A stretch of DNA of 64,000 bases, from assembly GCF_011082725.1 (NCBI RefSeq), contig NZ_CP049715.1:930001-994000 (forward strand). The letters are read 5' to 3'. Source of the DNA: Apibacter sp. B3706. Lineage in GTDB: Bacteria > Bacteroidota > Bacteroidia > Flavobacteriales > Weeksellaceae. A model generated the notes under the pieces. It was not told where the DNA came from. It did not search any database and was given only the letters and a program-made list of their open reading frames with translations. The translations under genes were made by a program, and so were the position numbers. This document shows positions 56,148 to 63,310 of the stretch, one piece after another (positions within the stretch are counted from its first letter, which is position 1; each line of letters opens with the position of its first letter).

Positions 56148-57998
56148 TTAATTTATTGCTTCTAATATTCTGTTTTTTATAGGATACTTATATTGTTCTG
56201 TGCCATAATAAGTTAAATGATTCGTATCATACATATAAGGAATATAATTAGGAGATATCTTATTAATTTTATAGTTCATTAAATCAATATATTTATTACC
56301 CAAATAGTGTTTTAAGAAATTATTAATTTCAATTAAATTTTCTTTATTTTTTATATCATTTTTATATTCATTACCATAGGTGGTTTTTAAATAATAATAG
56401 GTTGGATAATCTATTGGATAAATATCTGTTTGACCTAAATAAAGTACTTTAATATTGTATTTGTTAAAATACGTATCAGTAAAATTAATTTTTTTTATTA
56501 ATTCATCTTTAGAATATGCTGCATAATTAGCACTTATTAAAACTAATTTAATTTTTTCAAGATTTAAAGGGAAATATATCTTAAAAAAATAGTTAAAAAA
56601 GCTAATTGGCCCCTTAAATTGACTCTTCGAATGCAACATGGGATATGTAGCATCTGCTGTCACTTGTATACAATTTATATTATTTTCTTCTAAAAGATTA
56701 TTGATTGTTTTGGAAAACATTCCTGCATGGCTATCACCCAATAATATAACATTTAATCTATCATTTTTTACTGCCCAATATTTTATATTATAATCTTCAA
56801 ATTTTTGAGTAGATAATAGATGTTTTTTGCCCAAATTGTACTGTTCATTAGCCTCATTACTATATTTATAATTAGCTGTTATGTTAATCAGATTTCCAAT
56901 TTTTTTAAAATAAATATTAGCATCAAGTTTTGTTAAAACAAATGAAATACAAAATAATATAAAGCTGCCTGATAACAAATATTTAACTTTTTTATCATAT
57001 TTTCTTTTTTCAACAAAATGAAAAGATAAAATTGAAAGTATAATTGACAATAAAATAAATAATAGTCTGTATCTAACCCGTGTATCTAAAGCAAAGAATA
57101 AACTTAGAACATAAAATGGCCAATGGTATAAATATATGGAATAGGATAAATCTCCAATATGATTAACCATCTTACTTTTGTATATACTAAAATCATAATT
57201 TATAGAAATTATTACTGAAATACAAAATACCGGAATAATAGTTATTAAATTCGGCCAAATACCATTGAAATCATTTATACAAGTGAAATAAATAATCACG
57301 ATAAAAGAAAGAATGGTGATCAATATTTTATATTTTTCAGATATTTTTTTTAATTTATTTTCATTTAGAAAAGCTGCTCCTCCCAACATCATCTCCCAGG
57401 CTCTTGTATAAAAAATATAAAATGAAAAGGAATTACTATTACTGTTATGATATAACATTGAAATAAGAGAAAATAATATTAATAAATAATAAAATTTTTT
57501 AAATAGGCATCTATTGGTTAAATATAGTTTTCTTAGGATCAACAAGAGAAGGGGATATATAAGATAAAATTGCCACTCAACAGCTAAAGACCATGTATGA
57601 AGTAAAAAATTATATTGAGAAGATTGATCAAAATACCCACTATTCAAGTAGTAATAAATATTAGAAAAAAACAAACTACTGGAAAATGCACTTTTTAAAT
57701 AAACTAAAAATTGAGTTGGTAAAAGAAAAAATACGATTATTGAAAAAAACAAAATCATTACTAATAATGCAGGAAATATTCTTAAAACTCTACGTTTATA
57801 AAAATTCAATAAATTAAAATTATGCTGCTCAAATCCTGATAAAATGATTTTTGACATTAAATAACCAGATATTACAAAGAAAATGTCAACTCCAATAAAT
57901 CCTCCTTTGAAATAAGAAAATTTAAAATGGTATAATAAGACTGAGATAACAGAAAAAGCTCTTAAAAAAGAAATATCGTATCTGAATTTAGTAATCAT
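56148..57998 (-). CDS. OafA/YrhL-type O-acyltransferase with C-terminal SGNH domain
   Basis: 616 residues from ATG 57998; an in-frame TTG lies two codons upstream. An N-terminal acyltransferase-3 domain with ten or so membrane helices starts RYDISFLRAFSVISVLLYHF and contains GVDIFFVISGYLMSKII. The periplasmic C-terminus is an SGNH hydrolase-like domain: VILLGDSHAGMF with Ser423, and the D-x-x-H pair in YDTNHLTYYG. Such two-domain proteins move acetyl or other acyl groups onto surface sugars such as LPS O-antigen or peptidoglycan. It stands alone between gene-poor DNA and the integrated element, which suggests accessory status. Confidence 0.9.
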   Translation of the reverse strand: MITKFRYDISFLRAFSVISVLLYHFKFSYFKGGFIGVDIFFVISGYLMSKIILSGFEQHNFNLLNFYKRRVLRIFPALLVMILFFSIIVFFLLPTQFLVYLKSAFSSSLFFSNIYYYLNSGYFDQSSQYNFLLHTWSLAVEWQFYLIYPLLLLILRKLYLTNRCLFKKFYYLLILFSLISMLYHNSNSNSFSFYIFYTRAWEMMLGGAAFLNENKLKKISEKYKILITILSFIVIIYFTCINDFNGIWPNLITIIPVFCISVIISINYDFSIYKSKMVNHIGDLSYSIYLYHWPFYVLSLFFALDTRVRYRLLFILLSIILSILSFHFVEKRKYDKKVKYLLSGSFILFCISFVLTKLDANIYFKKIGNLINITANYKYSNEANEQYNLGKKHLLSTQKFEDYNIKYWAVKNDRLNVILLGDSHAGMFSKTINNLLEENNINCIQVTADATYPMLHSKSQFKGPISFFNYFFKIYFPLNLEKIKLVLISANYAAYSKDELIKKINFTDTYFNKYNIKVLYLGQTDIYPIDYPTYYYLKTTYGNEYKNDIKNKENLIEINNFLKHYLGNKYIDLMNYKINKISPNYIPYMYDTNHLTYYGTEQYKYPIKNRILEAIN

Positions 57999-58164
57999 TT
58001 TCAAAAATATAAATTTCCTATTAATTTTTATTTTTTCTTACGCTTTCATTACCAACAAATCCATAATAATTTACCGAAAAAAATTTTTAAAACTTAAAGC
58101 AGGCATTATGTAGATGCAAGTTTCGATTATTTGCCAATATGCTATTTCCGATAATTAAAAAAAT

Positions 58165-58382
58165 TTTGATAATACAGATTTTATAAAAAATTTACCTACC
58201 TATCCTATATCTGTTGACAGAAAATTAAAGGGATATTTTATTATGATTGAAGTTAAGGGCAATAGTATGGATAATAGTAATAAAGAAAGTCTTCAAGAGG
58301 GGGATTTGATATTGAGCAGAAACATTAAAAAGACTATTGGAAATTAGAAATAGTAAATAAAACGGAAGTAGTAAAAATTTAA
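58165..58382 (+). pseudogene. Decayed S24-type phage repressor fragment
   Basis: The frame from 58165 reads FIKNLPTYPISVDRKLKGYF, then IMIEVKGNSMDNSNKESL and QEGDLILSRNIKK, the S24/LexA-like serine-peptidase signature (the GNSMD serine). After residue 57 one base is missing near 58332. The next frame continues as DYWKLEIVNKTEVVKI to TAA at 58380-58382. Upstream to about 58095 related sequence has several stops. The helix-turn-helix half and the Lys of the dyad cannot be read. It is a broken phage-type repressor. Confidence 0.72.
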
Positions 58383-58469
58383 TGTAAAATTGTATTAACT
58401 AGTTAAATTTTCTTAGTACCCTCTCTTTTTTAATAAATGAGTATTTTATAAAAATTTAATTTATTCTTA

Positions 58470-58673
58470 CTACTTTGTATTTCTTGATTTAAAATATTTC
58501 GTTAAAAGTAGTTGCCTATACTCTTCCATTATCTTTTGTTTTTCTGTCATAGGCTTAGGTTTTAATTTTTTTTCTTACTTTTCTTTTACTTTAACATACC
58601 CCATTTTTTTCAATATTTTTTTCAAATCTTCTTCTGGGATTGCATTTAATATTTTTTCGTATGGATCTGACAT
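58470..58673 (-). pseudogene. Small phage-type ORF broken by one in-frame stop
   Basis: From ATG 58673 the frame gives a 32-residue peptide (MSDPYEKILNAIPEEDLKKI, then LKKMGYVKVKEK) and TAA at 58575-58577. After this single stop the same frame goes on for another 34 residues (KPMTEKQKIMEEYRQLLLTK) to TAG at 58470-58472. One substitution of TAA to AAA would give a 67-residue lysine-rich protein. Either it is a recent nonsense mutation or a 32-residue gene with chance extension. Three operator-like boxes lie just upstream. Confidence 0.5.
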
Positions 58674-58687
58674 TTTACTTTTTATTA

Positions 58688-58728
58688 TTTAGAACAAAAA
58701 AAATTCTTGTTCTATATTTTGTTCTAAA
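58688..58728. promoter_or_regulatory. Three TAGAACAA boxes
   Basis: Copies at 58690-58697 (plus strand), 58707-58714 and 58719-58726 (minus strand); the outer two form a 12-bp inverted repeat TTTAGAACAAAA/TTTTGTTCTAAA. They lie 15-55 bp before the small broken ORF, in the place expected for operators. Confidence 0.5.
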
Positions 58729-58794
58729 AATTTAAAAAAAAGCCAAATTATAACTCAACGAATTTTACTTATATACCCTATTATTTCAGTAGGT

Positions 58795-58879
58795 TACTTG
58801 AATTTTAGTGTTTTTTTTTTCTTGTTTTGTGACCACGGAGGGATTGAAAAAAAGAAATTACAATACTAAAATTCAAGTA
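58795..58879. repeat. 15-bp inverted repeat with a tRNA-end-like core
   Basis: Arms at 58795-58809 and 58865-58879 are exact complements (TACTTGAATTTTAGT) and enclose 55 nt. On the minus strand the loop contains TTCAATCCCTCC followed by GTGGTCAC, similar to a tRNA T-loop, T-stem and acceptor 3' end. No complete tRNA is present. It follows the repressor gene stop and could be a terminator or an attachment-site relic. Confidence 0.45.
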
Positions 58880-58908
58880 TATATAAATATATGGGTTATG
58901 GAATTGTT

Positions 58909-59262
58909 CTATTTTTTATCTGTTATTTTTAAACGCTTCTCTATAAATTCAATTCTTTGTAACAATGACTTGTCGCTATCTTTTGAATTTTCTGCATTTT
59001 TTTCAACAACAGCTGGATTATTTAATTCTTCCTTTTCTAACAAGGTCCCCTCTCCCATGAATATAAAGTTTCGGTTAAATTCCTTAAATCTTGAAGCTAT
59101 ATGACGTAAGTGAATAATAGATACTTTCTTTTTTCCTTTTTTAATATCATTCCAACCAACCTTTGATTCACCTATGATTTCGGCAAATTCTTTTTGGCTT
59201 CTTATAATTTTATTATCAAAAAGGTATTCAAAAATTTTTAATAAAATATCTATATCATTCAT
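58909..59262 (-). CDS. Phage-type HTH repressor without S24 domain
   Basis: 117 residues. The N-terminal 65 residues have the Bacteroidota phage-repressor helix-turn-helix (FDNKIIRSQKEFAEIIGESK, VGWNDIKKGKKKVSIIHL) and the FIFMGEGTLLEK link that normally leads to an S24 peptidase. Here the chain instead ends in a short polar coiled-coil (SLLQRIEFIEKRLKI). It lacks a self-cleavage domain, so control by SOS-type cleavage is not expected. It faces the gene at 59410 across three operator copies and probably represses both directions. Confidence 0.75.
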   Translation of the reverse strand: MNDIDILLKIFEYLFDNKIIRSQKEFAEIIGESKVGWNDIKKGKKKVSIIHLRHIASRFKEFNRNFIFMGEGTLLEKEELNNPAVVEKNAENSKDSDKSLLQRIEFIEKRLKITDKK

Positions 59263-59284
59263 TATTAATAGATTATATAAATAA

Positions 59285-59365
59285 AGTATGAGAAAATCTT
59301 ATATTTTTTTTGTTTCAGTATGAAAATATCTTACTTTTTTCTTTCTAGTATGAAAATATCATACT
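59285..59365. promoter_or_regulatory. Three phased operators AGTATGA-N5-TCATACT
   Basis: Copies at 59285-59302, 59317-59335 and 59347-59365. The third is a perfect inverted repeat; the second differs at one base and the first at two in the right arm. Starts are 32 and 30 bp apart, about three helical turns. They fill the 147-bp gap between two divergent HTH genes, like a lambda-type operator set. Confidence 0.75.
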
Positions 59366-59409
59366 ATATTTGTTCTCAAATAAAATATAAGTCGATATAC
59401 TTTTTAATT

Positions 59410-59628
59410 ATGAACAACAAATCTAGCAAAAAAAATGAATGGAATATTCTATTAATTAAAAGAATAGCAGCAAAGTGGCAAGTCACAGAAACTTTTGTTC
59501 GACAAATTTTGTCAAAAAAAGCGAAAAGTACAACGGCCGAAACTATTAGTAAGGACTATTTTGAATGTCAAAATAAAATAAAACCGCATTTAGATAAAAT
59601 AAATGAAATTTTAGAATCTATAAAATAG
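59410..59628 (+). CDS. Small HTH protein, divergent from the repressor
   Basis: 72 residues from ATG 59410; longer in-frame starts would lie inside the operators. After a polar lead (MNNKSSKKNEW) comes a helix-turn-helix-like stretch (LLIKRIAAKWQVTETFVRQI, LSKKAKSTTAETISKDYF) and a helical tail. The position opposite a repressor and behind shared operators makes it a Cro-like or early regulator candidate. Function is inferred only from sequence pattern and place. Confidence 0.7.
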   Translation: MNNKSSKKNEWNILLIKRIAAKWQVTETFVRQILSKKAKSTTAETISKDYFECQNKIKPHLDKINEILESIK

Positions 59629-59664
59629 ATAGTTTATAGTTAGTGATCTTTTTTTCTTGTTTAT

Positions 59665-59690
59665 AAGGAATCCTTTTATAAGGATTCCTT
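59665..59690 (+). terminator. Hairpin in the leader of the primase gene
   Basis: Perfect 11-bp stem AAGGAATCCTT/AAGGATTCCTT with loop TTAT. It is 16 nt before the primase ATG, with an A-rich tail rather than T-run on the plus strand. It could stall transcription or shape translation. Confidence 0.4.
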
Positions 59691-59705
59691 TAAAAAAAAT
59701 AAAAT

Positions 59706-62700
59706 ATGAAATATATAAAGAAAGAGTGTATAGATAAAATATTGGATGCTATTGATGTAGTTAGTGTTATAGAAAAATATGTTAACATTAAAAAATCAGG
59801 TTCAGGATATAGCGCTTTATCTCCCTTTGGCTCAGAAAAAACAGCTTCTTTAATGATCTCCCCGTCTAAACAAATTTGGAAAGATTTTTCAACAGGGAAA
59901 GGAGGTAGTGCCATTAATTTTATCATGGAATACAAATCTATAAGTTTTTATGAAGCATTGTTAGAGGCGGCCAAACTAAATAATATTGCTATAGAATACG
60001 AAGAATTTACCAATGATGAGGAGAAAAATAAATATGAAGATTATCAAATAAAAAAAAGAATAACACAATTAGCCTGTGATAAATATATTAAGTTTTTCTC
60101 TGAATTGCCTCCAACACATTGGGCACAGAAGATGATCTCTAATAGAAAATGGGATGATTCAACTATACTTCAATTTAAAATTGGATATGCGCCTAAAGAA
60201 AAAAATAATTCTTTTTCGAAAGAAGCCATCGAATTAGGCTATTTAGCAGCAGCAAAAGAATTAGGTCTGACAAAAACCAATGAAATAAATCAACTAGCTT
60301 ATGATTTTTTTATTGACCGTCTTGTTTTTCCAATACAAAATTTTTATGGAGAAGTCATTGGTTTTGGTGGCAGAAGAAATGATGCTCCGGAAAATTTAAA
60401 GTATGCCAAATACTTAAATTCGACTGAATCCATACTTTATAATAAGAGTAAGGTCCTTTATGGTCTTTACCAGGCTAAAGGAGAGATAAGGAAACAAAAT
60501 AAAGTTATTCTTGTTGAAGGATATTCAGATGTAATTTCTTTACATCAAAACGGGGTGTCTTTTGCTGTTGCTACTTGCGGTACGTCTTTAACTGTTGAAC
60601 ACACCAAAATATTAAAAAAACTGTGCGCCCATGTAATAATATGGAGAGATGGAGATGTAGCCGGACTTAAAGCTACATTTAGAGATATTGATATTCTTTT
60701 AAAGGAAAGCTTTAAAGTTTCTACTATTATTTCTCCCGAAGGCAAAGATCCTGATGATCTTGCGCGTGAAAAAGGAACTGAATTAATCCAATGGGTAGAA
60801 GATAATTTGACTGATGCCGTAAACTGGAAGGCTGTAAATTTGATTAAAAATTGCGAAACGCCTGACGATATATCTTTTGCGGTGCAAAAAATATGCGATA
60901 CTCTATGTGTTATTTCCGATGAAATTAAAAGAGATCTATATATTAAAGATCTTTCTAAAGTTTTAAAACAAAAACAATCCGTTTTAAAAAAAATTGTAGA
61001 TGAAAAGCTTGATAACTTAAAATCAACTAAAACTGATTTATCTACTACTACTAATGTAAAATTAGATGTTCTTCTTCCTCCCGGGGCGAATCAAGAACAA
61101 TACATTAAAGATAGATTTTGTGAAATAGATAAAGCCTATTTTTTCCAATCAAAAGATGGTAATTTTTTTAAAGGGACCAATTTTGTTATTCAAGCCTTAT
61201 TTCACATCTACGGAAGAAATGATAATAAAAGGCTTTGTGAAATCACTAATGAATTAGGCCATAAACGCTTAATTGATTTTGATTCTAAAGATTTTGTTAA
61301 TTTTTCTAAAATACAAGAAACATTAATTCAAGAAGGATTTTTTTTCTTTGAAGGTAATGTATCTACACTGCATTTTAAATTGGTTACAAAAAAAATATTA
61401 AATGATTTCATAATGGCCTATGAGTTAAAAACATTAGGCTGGCAAAATGAAGGTTTTTTTGCTTTTGCTGATGGAATTTATTTTGAAAATCAATTTAAAA
61501 GAACCAATAAATATGGAATTATTCAGATTGAAGGATTGGATGAAGAAAATTCAGAATATAGAGAAAACATTAAACATTATTACTCCCCTGCTTTTTCTGA
61601 GATATATAAATATAACAGAGAAGATGATGACCCGTACGAAAACGACAGATGTTTTGTTTATAGAAAGTCCCCGATAAGTATAAATCAATGGATGTCTCAA
61701 TTGGTAAAAGTATATGGAGATAAAGGAATTGTGGGGATAGGCTTTGTGTTTGCTTCTTTATTTCGCGATATTTTAATTAAAAGATTTTCTTTTTTTCCTC
61801 ATTTAGGATTATTCGGAGAAAAAGGATCCGGAAAATCAAGATTTGGAGACTCTTTGCATAACTTTTTCTTCTATAAGATGAATCCATTTGATTTAAACTC
61901 GGGAACCGTTGTAGGATTTACCAGAAGACTGGCTCGAACAAAAAACGCAATATCCTTTTTAGAAGAATATCACGATAATATACACGATGTTATGTTTCAA
62001 TCGATGAAAGGAGCTTATGACGGACGAGGACGAGAAAAAGGGCAAGCTACCGTTGATAATCGAACTTCAATTACAAATGTTAATTCATCTTTAATATATG
62101 CCGGTCAATATTATCCGGTACGCGATGATAATTCCTTAGCTACCAGATCTTTACTTTTATCTTTCATTAAAAAGCCTTATACAACGGAAGAAATTCAAGA
62201 ATATAATTTATTAAAGAGTTGGGAAGAAACCGGTTTATCCTCGCTTATTTTAGATATTATCAGGCATAGAGAAGTTGTTGTAACTAAATTTCACGAAATG
62301 TACGCATTAATTGCCAAAAATCTTAAAATGGATTTAGCAGGAACAGAAGTTCAAGAACGAATGATTAATAATTATCTGGCAATATTAACGCCGATCTATA
62401 TTTTATGGGATAATTTTAATTTTCCTTTTACGCAAGAATATTTTTACCGTCTTTGTAAAGAATTGATAATTAATTCTTCAGATATGATAACAGAAAGTGA
62501 AGGTTTAGCAGATTTTTGGTCAATGTTTGAATATCTAGTACATGAAAATAGAATAAAAGAGAATGAAGATTTTAAAATAATTTCACCTAAAACCGTAAAA
62601 TTAGGCGTAAAAAAAGGAGGTAAAACCATAACGGAAGAATGGTATAACACTAATTCAGATAAAGTTTTATATATTTATTTTAAGAAGATTTATCAAGATA

Positions 62701-62939
62701 TGCTTAGAGAATCTTCACGAAGAGGTACGTCTTTAATGAATGAAACTACGTTAAAAAATTACTTTCGAGCTAAAAAATATTTAATTGGTGGATCTGCAAC
62801 AACCAGACTGGGCGAAAGATCACAGAGTTGCTATGCTTTTAATTATTCTTTATTACACTCTCAGGGAATATTAAATATTGAAAAAACTTACATTTTAGAT
62901 ACTTCTTTAAGTTCTAAAGAAAAAGAAATTCCTTTTTAA
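59706..62939 (+). CDS. Mobile-element primase with TOPRIM and P-loop ATPase domains
   Basis: 1077 residues. The N-terminus aligns with the DnaG zinc-ribbon region (ALSPFGSEKTASLMISPSKQ, DFSTGKGGSAINFIM), but Cys and His ligands are replaced (SPFG, DFSTG), so no zinc binding is expected. The primase core follows: VIGFGGRR (218-223), TOPRIM EGYSDV at 271, RDGDVAG at 314-320 and KDPDD at 347-351. A P-loop domain has GEKGSGKS at 704-711, a Walker B-like ISFLEE at 749-754 and a later TRSLLLSF arginine. This primase-helicase layout belongs to phages and integrative elements. It is probably the replication protein of the element. Confidence 0.85.
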   Translation: MKYIKKECIDKILDAIDVVSVIEKYVNIKKSGSGYSALSPFGSEKTASLMISPSKQIWKDFSTGKGGSAINFIMEYKSISFYEALLEAAKLNNIAIEYEEFTNDEEKNKYEDYQIKKRITQLACDKYIKFFSELPPTHWAQKMISNRKWDDSTILQFKIGYAPKEKNNSFSKEAIELGYLAAAKELGLTKTNEINQLAYDFFIDRLVFPIQNFYGEVIGFGGRRNDAPENLKYAKYLNSTESILYNKSKVLYGLYQAKGEIRKQNKVILVEGYSDVISLHQNGVSFAVATCGTSLTVEHTKILKKLCAHVIIWRDGDVAGLKATFRDIDILLKESFKVSTIISPEGKDPDDLAREKGTELIQWVEDNLTDAVNWKAVNLIKNCETPDDISFAVQKICDTLCVISDEIKRDLYIKDLSKVLKQKQSVLKKIVDEKLDNLKSTKTDLSTTTNVKLDVLLPPGANQEQYIKDRFCEIDKAYFFQSKDGNFFKGTNFVIQALFHIYGRNDNKRLCEITNELGHKRLIDFDSKDFVNFSKIQETLIQEGFFFFEGNVSTLHFKLVTKKILNDFIMAYELKTLGWQNEGFFAFADGIYFENQFKRTNKYGIIQIEGLDEENSEYRENIKHYYSPAFSEIYKYNREDDDPYENDRCFVYRKSPISINQWMSQLVKVYGDKGIVGIGFVFASLFRDILIKRFSFFPHLGLFGEKGSGKSRFGDSLHNFFFYKMNPFDLNSGTVVGFTRRLARTKNAISFLEEYHDNIHDVMFQSMKGAYDGRGREKGQATVDNRTSITNVNSSLIYAGQYYPVRDDNSLATRSLLLSFIKKPYTTEEIQEYNLLKSWEETGLSSLILDIIRHREVVVTKFHEMYALIAKNLKMDLAGTEVQERMINNYLAILTPIYILWDNFNFPFTQEYFYRLCKELIINSSDMITESEGLADFWSMFEYLVHENRIKENEDFKIISPKTVKLGVKKGGKTITEEWYNTNSDKVLYIYFKKIYQDMLRESSRRGTSLMNETTLKNYFRAKKYLIGGSATTRLGERSQSCYAFNYSLLHSQGILNIEKTYILDTSLSSKEKEIPF

Positions 62940-62944
62940 TTGAA

Positions 62945-63169
62945 ATGAAAAACCCGTATTTAACAGAGATTGAGGAATTTTTTGACAATTTAATTAATTA
63001 TCCAAAAAATATAAAAATAGATGGTCATTTATATTCTGAAAACGCGATTAAAAAACTTATTAAAGCTGAAATAATCATCCTTAAAAATCAATCGGGTAAA
63101 AAAGGATATCTACCGTATTATTATAGACTGCTTAAAATTTATAACATCATAAAAAAAGAAAAACCATGA
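62945..63169 (+). CDS. Small hypothetical protein of the element
   Basis: 74 residues, starting 5 nt after the primase stop. Sequence begins MKNPYLTEIEEFFDNLINYP and ends with a basic helix (YYYRLLKIYNIIKKEKP). No family recognised. Close spacing suggests co-transcription with the primase; its stop overlaps the next start by 4 nt (ATGA). Confidence 0.6.
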   Translation: MKNPYLTEIEEFFDNLINYPKNIKIDGHLYSENAIKKLIKAEIIILKNQSGKKGYLPYYYRLLKIYNIIKKEKP

Positions 63170-63273
63170 AAAATTTAAAAATGACCTTGAAGTTTACTCC
63201 CGGAGACGTTGAAAAAGCAAATTTCATCATTGCTCAATTTATTGAGCGTTTAGAGAAAAGTAAATCTTTATAA
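63166..63273 (+). CDS. Tiny coupled ORF (35 residues)
   Basis: The peptide starts MKNLKMTLKFTPGDVEKANF and goes on to IIAQFIERLEKSKSL, a short strand followed by an amphipathic helix. Its ATG overlaps the previous stop as ATGA, which supports coupled translation. No function can be given. Confidence 0.5.
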   Translation: MKNLKMTLKFTPGDVEKANFIIAQFIERLEKSKSL

Positions 63274-63310
63274 ATAAATCAAGATAAAAATATAGCTAAA
63301 TTATAAAAAA

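Noticed and set aside
58795-58879. A complete tRNA gene on the minus strand
   Set aside because: Only the T-loop and acceptor-like end is present; upstream sequence does not fold into D and anticodon arms.
59320-59409. Longer N-terminus for the small HTH gene starting at 59320 or 59350
   Set aside because: These codons lie within the operator repeats and encode a repeat-derived MKISYFF/MKISYYI peptide; ATG 59410 gives the sensible start.
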